A stretch of 57,559 nucleotides of DNA from Flavobacteriaceae bacterium (GTDB taxonomy: Bacteria; Bacteroidota; Bacteroidia; Flavobacteriales; Flavobacteriaceae), in NCBI GenBank assembly GCA_023257625.1, contig JALRBW010000004.1, positions 1 to 57,559 of the forward strand, read 5' to 3'. A program made the position numbers and the translations under genes. This document shows positions 38,830-47,670 of the stretch, piece after piece (position 1 is the first letter of the stretch; each line of letters begins with the position of its first letter). Under the pieces are notes generated by a model that worked only from the letters and a program-made list of their open reading frames with translations, was not told the origin of the DNA and searched no databases.

Positions 38830-39621
38830 TTGAAAACTGTAGGCATCTTAGGCTGTGGATGGCTTGGAAAGGCACTTGCTCAAAAGTTATTAGAAAAAGG
38901 GTATCAAGTAAAAGGATCATCTACTTCTCTAGAAAAAGTAAAGGCAATTGAACAACTTGGGGTTAAGGGTTATGTAGTTGTTTTACAGTCAAATAAAATT
39001 AATGGCGACCTAACTTTTTTTGATTCTATCGAAGCTCTTTTTATTTGTATTCCTCCAAAACAGGAAAATCTAAGCTTTAAATTAAATCAAAGTATATTCA
39101 ATTTATTTGAGCAAATCCCTTCTTTATCAAATACAAAAGTTCTTTTCACTAGCAGTATATCAGTATACGGAAATCAATCGGGTGCAAAAACAGAACAATC
39201 AAAACTTTTCCCTGAAACAGAAAATGCCAAACAATTGGTTGCCAGTGAAAAATTAGTAATTGATTCCTTTAAAAATAGTGTAGTAATAAGATTGGGGGGG
39301 TTAATAGGTGAAGACCGAAATCCGATAAAATCATTATTAAATAAACCCATTGGGAATCCCTATGGCTTTATCAACTTTATTCCACAAAATGACGCTGTAG
39401 AAGGCTTACTGTGTCTCCTTTTATCAGATGCTTCAGGAGTATTTAATTTAGTAGCTCCTCACCATCCTACACGAAAAGAATACTATACCTATGCGGCCCA
39501 AAAGTTTGGCTATCCCTCCCCTAAATTTTCATCTGATGAAGGAATAAGAAAAATCGTAAAAGGCGACAAAATCACACGCCTATGTTTGTTTAAATATACT
39601 GTCAATAATCTGTTAATATAA
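38830..39621 (+). CDS. NAD(P)-binding epimerase-like protein (YeeZ-type SDR)
   Basis: 263 residues from a TTG at 38830, chosen because the Rossmann strand starts at once (MKTVGILGCGWLGKALA). Another TTG is two codons upstream and one more at 38794, which would add 12 unlikely residues. The dinucleotide fold has GCGWLG, a basic residue after strand 2 (VKGSST) that suggests NADP, and VLFTSSISVYG as the SDR-type serine region. The usual YxxxK is not clear; NAKQLVASEK stands in its place. The substrate is unknown; YeeZ-type proteins are extended-SDR relatives. Confidence 0.75.
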   Translation: MKTVGILGCGWLGKALAQKLLEKGYQVKGSSTSLEKVKAIEQLGVKGYVVVLQSNKINGDLTFFDSIEALFICIPPKQENLSFKLNQSIFNLFEQIPSLSNTKVLFTSSISVYGNQSGAKTEQSKLFPETENAKQLVASEKLVIDSFKNSVVIRLGGLIGEDRNPIKSLLNKPIGNPYGFINFIPQNDAVEGLLCLLLSDASGVFNLVAPHHPTRKEYYTYAAQKFGYPSPKFSSDEGIRKIVKGDKITRLCLFKYTVNNLLI

Positions 39622-39682
39622 ATTTGAATGTCTTAAAAAATACCAATACTGATTTTTATAAATTAATGGTACATAATTTTTT

Positions 39683-40141
39683 ATGACAAAAAAAAACCAA
39701 TATATAGGAAGGTTAGAAGGGTTACTTACACATTTAAAAAACACTAAACTTGAGTATTTAAAGGCGGCAGACCAACTTAACAACTCAGAACACAAGCGGC
39801 ATCTTAATCAACAAGCTATTTTGCGAAATCGTTTTTTTCAAGAGATACTTAAAGAGCTTCATCGACTTGGAATGACTTTAGATAACCTTGTTATTAGCCG
39901 ATTTAATTTTGACCAATTGTTAATATCTTCCATTGATATCCTTCAAGTCTCAGCAATTGAAAAATGTATACAATCTGACGCCTATTTACTTGAAAAATAC
40001 AATGAGATTCAAGTTGAATTTGAATCAGTATCAGAAATTGATCTTTTCAGTGCCTGTGAGAAAATTAAAGATGCAATCGAAAAGAATCAATTTCTCATAG
40101 ATAATTTTGCCTCCAAAAGTAGAATACACTCAATTTTTTAA
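39683..40141 (+). CDS. small four-helix protein, DUF2383-like
   Basis: 152 residues, entirely helical by residue pattern. The N-terminal half (RLEGLLTHLKNTKLEYLKAADQ... then RNRFFQEILKELHRLGM) resembles DUF2383/PA2169-type ferritin-like bundles: a short Leu-rich helix, a helix with a KxxYLKAA motif, and an RxxFxxEL helix. Metal-binding Glu/His pairs typical of true ferritins are not obvious. The last 12 bp overlap the convergent lipoprotein gene. Assignment is tentative. Confidence 0.55.
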   Translation: MTKKNQYIGRLEGLLTHLKNTKLEYLKAADQLNNSEHKRHLNQQAILRNRFFQEILKELHRLGMTLDNLVISRFNFDQLLISSIDILQVSAIEKCIQSDAYLLEKYNEIQVEFESVSEIDLFSACEKIKDAIEKNQFLIDNFASKSRIHSIF

Positions 40142-40660
40142 ATGTATACTTTCAAAATCAACTCCCTCTTCCCCTTCATAAAGCGTATTAAATCTTGAAA
40201 TTAATGCATTGTAATAGTCATAGATTAAGACAATTGAAGGAGTTAAAGAATCTGATTTAAAGTGCTGAGTAAAGTACCTAGATTTTAGCACTTGCATTTG
40301 AACTACTTTAAAGCGACTTCGAATTTGGGGAACTTCTAAAGGTGGTGGTAAATCAGCTAAAATTAGCTTATTTATTCTAGAGGATAAAGCGATTAAATCC
40401 ACTTCTACGTCTTTAAAATTAAGCTCCTTTAAACGTTCCATTGATTCATACAACTTAGAAAAATCTTCCCATTCTTCTAAGCCATTGTCTTTTAAAAAAC
40501 CTTCTGGATAAGGTGCCAATTCAACCATAGGCAACTCAAGTGTTGAGCTATTCGAGGTTGTAGATGTGGAATTAAATTGAGAAGTATCTGTCTCTGTCTG
40601 ATTACATCTAACGGATATAAGAAAACAAAGCACTAGAAAGAAATGGTTCTTGTTTTTCAT
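40130..40660 (-). CDS. putative lipoprotein of unknown function
   Basis: 176 residues. A signal-like start (hydrophobic 7-16) precedes Cys in LISVRC; Arg directly before the Cys is unusual for a lipobox. A Ser/Thr-rich linker (about 22-42) follows, then an acidic, helical domain with no recognised motif. It lies 9 bp after the CruF-like gene on the same strand, so it is probably the fourth gene of the crt operon. No function can be assigned. Confidence 0.6.
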   Translation of the reverse strand: MKNKNHFFLVLCFLISVRCNQTETDTSQFNSTSTTSNSSTLELPMVELAPYPEGFLKDNGLEEWEDFSKLYESMERLKELNFKDVEVDLIALSSRINKLILADLPPPLEVPQIRSRFKVVQMQVLKSRYFTQHFKSDSLTPSIVLIYDYYNALISRFNTLYEGEEGVDFESIHLKN

Positions 40661-40669
40661 TGATCTAAG

Positions 40670-41317
40670 TTACAAGGAATTCAAGCGCATGAGAAGGAGA
40701 GTGAAAAATAAAAATTGAAGGAAATAAAGATGGAATGCAAAAATTGTTTTAACTGCAGGACGTGCCCTGTGATATAAAATCTGTAAAGGAAAAGCAACAA
40801 ATGCCCAACCCAAATAATTTTGGATAGGCGCAATTCCTCCTTCAAAAGTCCAAAAATCAAGTTGTGGAGCTATGGGTTCCATTACCAAATCTAAAAATAT
40901 CATCAACCCAACTCCAATTAGGCTCCTAATCAAAAAATTTGTAGTGAAAAAAGTTGCGATTTGACCAGTTATAAATACAAGTACACACCAATTAATTCCA
41001 ATAAGTAATGGGACATCTAGGAATTTAATTCCTAAAACATTTCCGTAAGAATATTGCCCAAATAATAAGCCGTATTTTACTCCCAAAATTTCTGCACCCA
41101 TGCCCACAATAAAAGTCATAATAACTATTAAAATGGTTTTTAAATTTATTTTAGTATTTACTAACAAAAGTGAAAAGCTAAGTACTAAATTAAAAGGAGT
41201 AGCTCGAATAAACCATTCGCTATCACTATATATTATTCCAATAATTCCTGACAAATGGAATAGCCAAATAAGGCCGATTGATAGTTGTAATTTACCTAGT
41301 GGAATTTGTTTTGTCAT
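40670..41317 (-). CDS. cruF: CruF-like carotenoid 1,2-hydratase (DUF422)
   Basis: 215 residues with six or seven hydrophobic segments. The family signature is visible: EILGVKYGLLFGQYSYGNVLGIKF-type loop (EILGVKYGLLFG then YSYGNVLG), VPLLIGINWCVLVF, and DLVMEPIAPQLDFWTF with the acidic DxxxEP. CruF adds water across the psi-end double bond of carotenes, giving 1'-hydroxy groups as in myxol and saproxanthin. Overlap of 4 bp with the CrtD-like gene upstream supports joint action: hydration plus 3,4-desaturation. Function is inferred from family and context. Confidence 0.82.
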   Translation of the reverse strand: MTKQIPLGKLQLSIGLIWLFHLSGIIGIIYSDSEWFIRATPFNLVLSFSLLLVNTKINLKTILIVIMTFIVGMGAEILGVKYGLLFGQYSYGNVLGIKFLDVPLLIGINWCVLVFITGQIATFFTTNFLIRSLIGVGLMIFLDLVMEPIAPQLDFWTFEGGIAPIQNYLGWAFVAFPLQILYHRARPAVKTIFAFHLYFLQFLFFTLLLMRLNSL

Positions 41318-42786
41318 GGGCTGAATTCAGGAATCAGATCATCTACTATTTTGGCAGAAAGCAAACATAGGGGTATCCCACCACCTGGATGAACACTTCC
41401 TCCGCAAAAATAAAGGTTTTTTAACTGCTTTGAGAAATTAGAATGCCTTAAAAAAGCAGCCATAGCTTTATTACTTGAAGCCCCATAAAGAGCCCCTAAA
41501 TAGGAGGTTGTTTTAGTTTGTATCATTGGTGGAGTTAATACATCTTCACATTTAATGAGGGATGCTACATCAATGTTTAATTGCATTGATAGTTTTTTAA
41601 TAACAATTTTTCTTAATCGGCTTATTTCTTCTTCCCAATTTTGACCGAAATCAGCGGGTGTGTTAATCATCACAAACCAATTCTCTGAGGCCTCTGGGGC
41701 ATCTTCAGGCACATCTTTTGAAGTTATGTTTATGTAAATTGTCGGATCTTCATCAATTGTTTTTAAATTAAAAATAGCATCAAACTCTTTTTTATAATCT
41801 TTGGAAAAAAAGATATTATGTAAATCTAACTCTTGAAAAGAATGGGAAATACCCCAATAAAAAATTACTGCTGCACTAGATCGCTCTTGTCTTAAAATTT
41901 TCTCAGGACGCTTTTGAGTAGGCAGCAATTTTGAGAAAGTGTAATAAATATCCATATTTGAAATAACCAATGAATAGGGTATTTCTTTTTTGTTCACTTT
42001 TATACTGGTTACGCGATTATGTTTGACATAAAGTTCTTCTACAATTTTTTCATAATGAAAAGTAACCCCATTACGTTCTGCCAATTGAACCAAAGCATTT
42101 GTTATGGAAATCATTCCTCCATGAGGAATATAGGTGCCATAATTCCCTTCCAAATGCTGAATTAAAGTCATCATTCCTGATGTTTTATATGGATTTGAAC
42201 CATTATAGGTTGCATATCGATCAAAAAGTTGTATTAAGTGAGGTGATGAAAAAGCCTTTGAATTAGCGCTGTGTAACGTTTTTTCTAATTCATAAATGGG
42301 AAGCTGTAAAAGGGCTTTTAGGGTATCTAATGAAAAAAATGTTTTGGTTTTATGTAGGGATTGATTCAAAAATAAAGGCGCTGTGAGATCATACTTTTTT
42401 TTGGCTCTTTGAAGATATTTTTTAACACGTTCGGAAGATTCACCAAAAACCGTTTCTACTTCATCTAGAAACCGATCTCTATCACTGTATGCTGTAAATC
42501 GGGTACCGTCTTGCCAAAAATATTGACAAGCAATTTCTTTTTTAGAATATTGAAAATAATCTTGGGGATTTTCTCCGGCTTTTTCAAATAATTCAGTAAC
42601 AAAATGAGGCATTGTAAAAAGTGAGGGGCCTGCATCAAAACGAAAGCCATCTTTTTCAAAAGCAGATAATTTTCCCCCTGGATAACTATTTTTTTCAAAA
42701 ACATCTACTTTGTAACCTTTAATCGCCAATCTTACGGCTGTAGCTATACCAGCAATACCCGCACCAACAATAGCAACTTTATTCAT
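41314..42786 (-). CDS. crtD: CrtD-like carotenoid 3,4-desaturase (phytoene desaturase family)
   Basis: 490 residues. FAD-binding N-terminus VAIVGAGIAGIATAVRLA and the acidic VDVFEKNSYPGGKLSAFE, followed by FRFDAGPSLFTMPH. The C-terminal flavin motif is GGSVHPGGGIPLCLLSAKI, which with the CruF neighbour fits 1-hydroxycarotenoid 3,4-desaturase (CrtD) better than lycopene-forming CrtI. It sits between the CrtA-like and CruF-like genes (0 bp and 4-bp overlap). The distinction from CrtI is by motif and neighbours, not by direct evidence. Confidence 0.8.
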   Translation of the reverse strand: MNKVAIVGAGIAGIATAVRLAIKGYKVDVFEKNSYPGGKLSAFEKDGFRFDAGPSLFTMPHFVTELFEKAGENPQDYFQYSKKEIACQYFWQDGTRFTAYSDRDRFLDEVETVFGESSERVKKYLQRAKKKYDLTAPLFLNQSLHKTKTFFSLDTLKALLQLPIYELEKTLHSANSKAFSSPHLIQLFDRYATYNGSNPYKTSGMMTLIQHLEGNYGTYIPHGGMISITNALVQLAERNGVTFHYEKIVEELYVKHNRVTSIKVNKKEIPYSLVISNMDIYYTFSKLLPTQKRPEKILRQERSSAAVIFYWGISHSFQELDLHNIFFSKDYKKEFDAIFNLKTIDEDPTIYINITSKDVPEDAPEASENWFVMINTPADFGQNWEEEISRLRKIVIKKLSMQLNIDVASLIKCEDVLTPPMIQTKTTSYLGALYGASSNKAMAAFLRHSNFSKQLKNLYFCGGSVHPGGGIPLCLLSAKIVDDLIPEFSP

Positions 42787-43461
42787 CTACCTTTCATTAA
42801 TTTCATCTGAAAGTAAAACAAATCTTGAAAAAAGTTCTTCTTGGTACCATTTTTCCTTTTTGGTTGTTTTAACTATAGTACTATGATCTTGATTTCGATA
42901 GGCAAATTTTTGTACCGAATCAAAATTATCCCAAATACTTACAGTAGCTTGTTGAATTAATGGCCATTCTCCTATTCCTTTATAAAATTGAACTCCTTTT
43001 GCTTTTTCAATGGCTTTACTGGCTTTGGGCACGGCACACCAAAAATAAAAAAGTTTGTTCCACCGTAAAGTTGCCCGAGTTAGAACAACAGCAGGTAGAT
43101 GATTTTCTTCAATACTTTCTTCTCCCTGAAAGGGGTTAATTTCGTTCCACTTTCCGTGACTCTTAATTGATTTTAAAATAAGTGTTCTTTGCTTTTGAGA
43201 TTTGGAATTAAACATTTTTAAAACAGGATGATGATTCATACAATTTTCAAACATTAACTTATTTTCCCATACTCCTAAAAATGCATATGTAGAAAAATCA
43301 GGCCAAAGACTAAACCCTTTTCCTCCTCCTGTTCCAAGAAATTTGAAAAAAGTAAGCCCTGGTATATCATTCCTTTTTAATGGATTTAGACCCATTTGTT
43401 GAAAAGCCCAAAATCGATTTGATTTAAAGTAATAAAAAGTAATAGTAGTAATTGGCTTCAA
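42787..43461 (-). CDS. crtA: CrtA-like (spheroidene monooxygenase family) protein
   Basis: 224 residues starting at a TTG (43461); an in-frame stop three codons upstream rules out a longer form. It has two dimeric-barrel-like halves. The family signature near the C-terminus is clear: FYKGIGEWPLIQQATVSIWD, FAYRNQDHS and WYQEELFSRFVLLS. CrtA inserts 2-keto groups into carotenoids in phototrophs. Here it heads a crtA-crtD-cruF unit, so a 2-keto, 3,4-dehydro, 1-hydroxy end group is a possible product. The hairpin at 43509-43568 lies just upstream. Confidence 0.8.
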   Translation of the reverse strand: MKPITTITFYYFKSNRFWAFQQMGLNPLKRNDIPGLTFFKFLGTGGGKGFSLWPDFSTYAFLGVWENKLMFENCMNHHPVLKMFNSKSQKQRTLILKSIKSHGKWNEINPFQGEESIEENHLPAVVLTRATLRWNKLFYFWCAVPKASKAIEKAKGVQFYKGIGEWPLIQQATVSIWDNFDSVQKFAYRNQDHSTIVKTTKKEKWYQEELFSRFVLLSDEINER

Positions 43462-43508
43462 TGATATTTAGAAATCGAATTAAGTGATATCAAGTTAACT
43501 AAAAAAAT

Positions 43509-43568
43509 AAAACGTCTCTGATAAGGATTTTAGAATCTACTTATGGAAGAAAACTTCAGAGACGTTTT
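43509..43568. promoter_or_regulatory. 13-bp inverted repeat upstream of the crt operon
   Basis: AAAACGTCTCTGA (43509-43521) and TCAGAGACGTTTT (43556-43568) are perfectly complementary with a 34-nt loop. Read on the minus strand the second arm is followed by ATTTTTTTAG, like an intrinsic terminator, 47 nt before the crtA-like start. It may be an attenuator, the end of a small upstream RNA, or an operator. The rest of the 303-bp gap (43462-43764) is AT-rich with nothing else recognised. Confidence 0.5.
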
Positions 43569-43764
43569 GAAACCAAATTGAATTTAAACTTGTTTAAAGA
43601 TAATGATTTATTTTTAAACAAAATTTGATTTTGAAATTAATTTTTTTGTGAATTTTTTTTTATAGCTAATATTTTATTTTATATAATTGATTATCAATGC
43701 TTTAACTTTTAAAATAATTAATTTTTCTTTTTATAAAAAAAATGTAGAATTTTGTAAAATACAG

Positions 43765-44463
43765 ATGGAAAGATTTAAAAAATTAGACCTGTTTATCTAT
43801 TCTTTAATCATTGCAAATATAATTGCTATGATTTTAGAGTCGCATGTAGCCTTGAAACTTAAATACGATTCATTTTTTAATTTATTTGAAGCAATTTCCA
43901 TTGGGATTTTTTCCTTAGAATATCTTTTTAGATTGTATTTAAACTTTCAAGAAAAAAAATGGAAGGGAGTAAAAAACTATGTTTTTAGTTTTTTTGGTCT
44001 AATCGACTTGTTATCTATTCTGCCTTTTTATGTTAAAGAATTTGTTCTACTTGACGGTAGGTTTTTCAGAATTCTACGCTTATTTAGATTGACACGTATT
44101 TTTAAATTAGGTAGAGGAAGTAAATCTTTAAAACTATTTATCAAAGCGCTAAGTGCTGTAAGAAACGAGCTTTTTTTTACTTTATTCCTCTCTTTACTTA
44201 CGATATTATTTTCGGCCTCTGCAATATATTTTTTAGAAAACGAAGCTCAGCCAGAGGTTTTTTCAAGCATCACTGCTTCAATTTGGTGGGCAACAGTTTC
44301 TCTTGCAACAGTTGGATATGGTGATGTAGTACCAATTACAGTGTGGGGAAAAGTTTTTGCAGCTATAATTTCACTCGTAGGTATTGGGGTTGTAGCAATT
44401 CCAACAGGGATTATAAGCGCTTCTTTTGTTGAAGAAATTCACAATGCCAAAAAAAAGAATTAA
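43765..44463 (+). CDS. voltage-gated-type potassium channel
   Basis: 232 residues from the ATG at 43765; a TTG 26 codons upstream would add an unstructured Phe-rich leader. Six membrane helices: S1-S3 in residues 8-90, S4 with regularly spaced Arg (RFFRILRLFRLTRIFKLGRG), S5, pore helix with selectivity filter TVGYGD at 182-187, and S6. The pattern is that of small Kv-type bacterial channels. The acidic S2/S3 partners are present (SLEYLFR, GLIDLL). It lies between crt genes, overlapping nothing functional; ThuA follows 19 bp after. Confidence 0.9.
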   Translation: MERFKKLDLFIYSLIIANIIAMILESHVALKLKYDSFFNLFEAISIGIFSLEYLFRLYLNFQEKKWKGVKNYVFSFFGLIDLLSILPFYVKEFVLLDGRFFRILRLFRLTRIFKLGRGSKSLKLFIKALSAVRNELFFTLFLSLLTILFSASAIYFLENEAQPEVFSSITASIWWATVSLATVGYGDVVPITVWGKVFAAIISLVGIGVVAIPTGIISASFVEEIHNAKKKN

Positions 44464-44482
44464 CTTAATTCAATTCATTTTT

Positions 44483-45205
44483 ATGAAAAAGATATTTTTC
44501 CTCATTCTATTTACTATTTCCATCGTCGGATGGTCTCAAACAATTAATGACTCGCTAAAGGATAAAAATATTCTAGTTGTTTATGGAGGTTGGCAAGGTC
44601 ACAATCCGAATATTTTTGGAGAAAAAATTGCAGAATGGTTTTTATCGAAAGGAGCCAATGTTAATGTTACCCAAGACACAGAAATTTACACCGACAAAGC
44701 CTATATGGATAAAGTTGACTTAGTTATTAATCATATAACAATGAGTGAAATTAGTAATGAGGCTTCTCGTGGACTTCAAAATGCAATTGCTTCAGGTACC
44801 GGACTTGCAGGATGCCATGGTGGATTAGGAGATTCTTTTAGAAATGACACAGAATATCAGTACATGGTTGGTGGCCAATTTGTAAAACACCCAGGGGGAC
44901 AAATAGACTATACAGTATCAATTCTAGATACTAACGACCCGGTAACAGAAGGGCTTTCAAATTTTAATTTACATACAGAACAATATTTCATGCATTTTGA
45001 TCCCTCAATTAATGTTTTGGCAACAACAACTTTTACTGGCGTACACGACCCTAGGATAAATGGAGTCGTTATGCCTGTAGTTTGGAAAAAAACTTACGGA
45101 AAGGGAAAGGTGTTTTATTCAGCAATCGGACACTCTGGAGATCTTTTTGATATTGAAGAAGTTTGGACCCTCATCACTAGAGGAGCGACTTGGGCTATTC
45201 GTTAA
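44483..45205 (+). CDS. secreted ThuA-like protein
   Basis: 240 residues from the ATG at 44483, which opens a clear signal peptide (MKKIFFLILFTISIVGWSQ). A start 19 codons upstream would overlap the K+ channel gene and put charged residues before the signal. The ThuA/glutamine-amidotransferase-like fold shows ILVVYGGWQGHNP, DLVINHITMSEIS, GTGLAGCHGGLGDSF and GKVFYSAIGHSGDLF. ThuA proteins are linked to trehalose and other sugar use. Its location between carotenoid genes looks coincidental or reflects shared light/envelope control; no direct evidence. Confidence 0.8.
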   Translation: MKKIFFLILFTISIVGWSQTINDSLKDKNILVVYGGWQGHNPNIFGEKIAEWFLSKGANVNVTQDTEIYTDKAYMDKVDLVINHITMSEISNEASRGLQNAIASGTGLAGCHGGLGDSFRNDTEYQYMVGGQFVKHPGGQIDYTVSILDTNDPVTEGLSNFNLHTEQYFMHFDPSINVLATTTFTGVHDPRINGVVMPVVWKKTYGKGKVFYSAIGHSGDLFDIEEVWTLITRGATWAIR

Positions 45206-45247
45206 CCACTCTTAAAATTAATGCTTCCGTTCCGTATTCTTTTATAA

Positions 45248-45255
45248 TATCTTTG
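45248..45255 (+). promoter_or_regulatory. -7 promoter box of crtI
   Basis: TATCTTTG matches TAnnTTTG and ends only 7 bp before the ATG at 45263, so the mRNA may be nearly leaderless. No TTTG at -33. Confidence 0.4.
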
Positions 45256-45262
45256 TGGTGTT

Positions 45263-46717
45263 ATGAAAAGAAAAATTATCATAATTGGTTCTGGATTTTC
45301 ATCGCTTTCTGCAGCAAGCTATTTAGCTAAAAAAGGATATGAAGTTCAAGTTTTTGAAAAAAATTCTAGTCTTGGGGGTAGAGCTCGACAATTTACTAAA
45401 GACGGTTTCACTTTTGATATGGGGCCATCTTGGTATTGGATGCCCGATGTTTTTGAATCTTTTTATAATGATTTTGGAAAAACTACCTCTGACTTCTACA
45501 AACTAGACCGGCTGGATCCTGGATACCAAGTGATTTTTGGTGAAGAAGATTTTATGCCCATAGGAGGTTCCTTAGAAAAAATTTATTCTGTTTTTGAAAA
45601 TGAAGAAAATGGAAGTCATAAAAAGCTGGAAAATTTTATGGCTGAAGCAAAAGAAAATTATGAGATTGCTATCAAAGATTTAGTGTATCGGCCAGGAATT
45701 TCTCCCTTAGAATTAGTTACTCCTTCAACAATTCGAAAAATTCACCTCTTTGTAAGCACCATACAAAAAGAAGTTTATAGACAATTTAAAAGTGATAAAC
45801 TTAGACAAGTCCTTCAATTCCCAGTTCTTTTTTTAGGAGCGAAACCTGAAAATACTCCTGCGTTTTACAATTTCATGAATTATGCTGATTTTGGCCTTGG
45901 AACTTGGCACCCAGAGGGTGGCATGTATAGTATTGTGAAAGCTATGACCTCTATTGCAAGATCACTAGGTGTTGTTTTCAACACTGATGCCGCCGTTGAA
46001 AAAATAAATGTAGATTTTAAAGGTAACGCTGTTGGGGTTCGAATTAATGGAGTAGATATACCTTCAGATATAGTTCTTTCTGGAGCGGATTATCACCATA
46101 GTGAATCCCTTTTAGATAAAAAATATCGTGCGTATAGTGATGCATATTGGAACAAAAAAGTATTTGCTCCATCCTCATTACTTTTTTACATGGGAATTGA
46201 TAAAAAAGTAGAGCGCCTTTTACATCATAATTTGTTTTTTGATGTTGATTTCAATACCCATGCAAAAACAATTTATGATTCACCCTCATGGCCTAAAGAA
46301 CCCCTTTTCTATGCAAATTTTCCCTCTATTTCTGATCCAACTATGGCCCCTAAAAACAAAGAAACAGGATTTATTCTTATTCCCATTGCACCTGGAATAA
46401 AAGATACTCCTGAAATGAGAAAAGAACAATTTGAAATTGTTTTAGAAAGAATGGAAAGAATAACTAAACAGAACATCAAAAAACACATTCTATTTACAGA
46501 ATCTTATTGTGTAAATGATTTTGTTTCAGATTACAACTCTTATAAAGGCAATGCCTATGGAATGGCCAATACATTATTACAAACTGCTTTTTTGAGGCCC
46601 AAATTAAAAAGCAAAAAAGTTAAAAATCTCTATTTTACAGGCCAACTTACAGTTCCTGGACCAGGTGTGCCTCCGGCTTTAATTTCAGGAAAACTAGTGT
46701 CAGATTTGATTGGCTAA
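45263..46717 (+). CDS. crtI: phytoene desaturase (CrtI type)
   Basis: 484 residues. FAD site IIIIGSGFSSLSAASYLA and VFEKNSSLGGRARQF, then FTFDMGPSWYWMPD; the C-terminal flavin motif is FTGQLTVPGPGVPPALISGK, the form seen in lycopene-forming CrtI of Bacteroidota. It introduces four double bonds into phytoene. The usual neighbour crtB (phytoene synthase) is not next to it: the convergent gene 3 bp downstream is a DUF6090-like hypothetical. The CrtD-like paralogue at 41314 has a different C-terminal motif. Confidence 0.88.
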   Translation: MKRKIIIIGSGFSSLSAASYLAKKGYEVQVFEKNSSLGGRARQFTKDGFTFDMGPSWYWMPDVFESFYNDFGKTTSDFYKLDRLDPGYQVIFGEEDFMPIGGSLEKIYSVFENEENGSHKKLENFMAEAKENYEIAIKDLVYRPGISPLELVTPSTIRKIHLFVSTIQKEVYRQFKSDKLRQVLQFPVLFLGAKPENTPAFYNFMNYADFGLGTWHPEGGMYSIVKAMTSIARSLGVVFNTDAAVEKINVDFKGNAVGVRINGVDIPSDIVLSGADYHHSESLLDKKYRAYSDAYWNKKVFAPSSLLFYMGIDKKVERLLHHNLFFDVDFNTHAKTIYDSPSWPKEPLFYANFPSISDPTMAPKNKETGFILIPIAPGIKDTPEMRKEQFEIVLERMERITKQNIKKHILFTESYCVNDFVSDYNSYKGNAYGMANTLLQTAFLRPKLKSKKVKNLYFTGQLTVPGPGVPPALISGKLVSDLIG

Positions 46718-46719
46718 AA

Positions 46720-47589
46720 TTAATCTTTAGGGTTAATTACCCACCAAATGATTTCAATTTCACTATCGCGAACAGTCAAAACTGAATCTAACATTTTTAT
46801 ACTTTCATTTAGTGAGTTTTTATATTCTATAAGTTGCTCTTTTATAGAATATTCCCATAGTTCTACTCGCTTAAACAAATTATATTTTACAAATTTATCC
46901 TGTTGGATGTATTTTCGGTTTTTAATCCAAAATACGGGGTCATCAATATCTACCCATGGCAAATCATAAACCCATTTATTAGCAATTCGATCAATATATT
47001 GAGTCACAAGTCGTTCTTCAACTTTTCCTGTATTTTCTATTAAATATTTTAGCTCTGAACCATCATAAATCTTAGTCATTTGAAGGCCCACTTCTTTTGG
47101 AAGTAAACGAAATGTACCATCTAATTTTATAGCGTCAAAACTTACCCTTGGAGGATCAAAAGGGTCCCTCTGATTGTACCTTCCCATTGGAGCAAAATAA
47201 TATTTCCCATTAGGTTCCTCTTCGTCTAAAATAAAATCAATATAAACACTATCATAGTCATCCTCCCAACGAGTATATTGTTTTAAATACATTTCTGAAA
47301 CCCAATCAATTTGTTCTATATAATTTTCAGTATATACTAAAAGAGAATCTATTTCTTCCCTTAAATTAGTAAGGTTTTCAATGGCATCCTCTCTATCATC
47401 AGAATCTCCACCTTGTTGTTCTATTCCAAAGGAAACTGTTACACCAAATACCAATAGTATAAATTGAACTGCAGATTTTTTTAATCTGTCCCAAAAATCT
47501 TGAATATCAAATCGTTCTCCTAAAGTAAAGAGGCGAATGAACCAATTCAATTCTTTTTTGTCTTTTTCTTTGTTCATTATTTTTTGCAC
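46720..47589 (-). CDS. membrane-anchored hypothetical, DUF6090-like layout
   Basis: 289 residues. A short charged N-terminus with amphipathic stretch is followed by one membrane helix (about 40-57, AVQFILLVFGVTVSFGIE), then a long acidic helical part with ENLTNLREEIDSLL, and a C-terminal helix pair ending DSVLTVRDSEIEII. This layout matches Flavobacteriia DUF6090 proteins in general form, but no exact motif could be confirmed. ATG at 47589 and a second in-frame ATG four codons later are both possible starts. Function unknown. Confidence 0.55.
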   Translation of the reverse strand: MQKIMNKEKDKKELNWFIRLFTLGERFDIQDFWDRLKKSAVQFILLVFGVTVSFGIEQQGGDSDDREDAIENLTNLREEIDSLLVYTENYIEQIDWVSEMYLKQYTRWEDDYDSVYIDFILDEEEPNGKYYFAPMGRYNQRDPFDPPRVSFDAIKLDGTFRLLPKEVGLQMTKIYDGSELKYLIENTGKVEERLVTQYIDRIANKWVYDLPWVDIDDPVFWIKNRKYIQQDKFVKYNLFKRVELWEYSIKEQLIEYKNSLNESIKMLDSVLTVRDSEIEIIWWVINPKD

Positions 47590-47670
47590 TAAATAAATTT
47601 AAAAATAATTTCGGAAAGTACTGCATCTGTTTAATTTACTATTTCACTATAAAAGAATGTAAAGTCTTTT

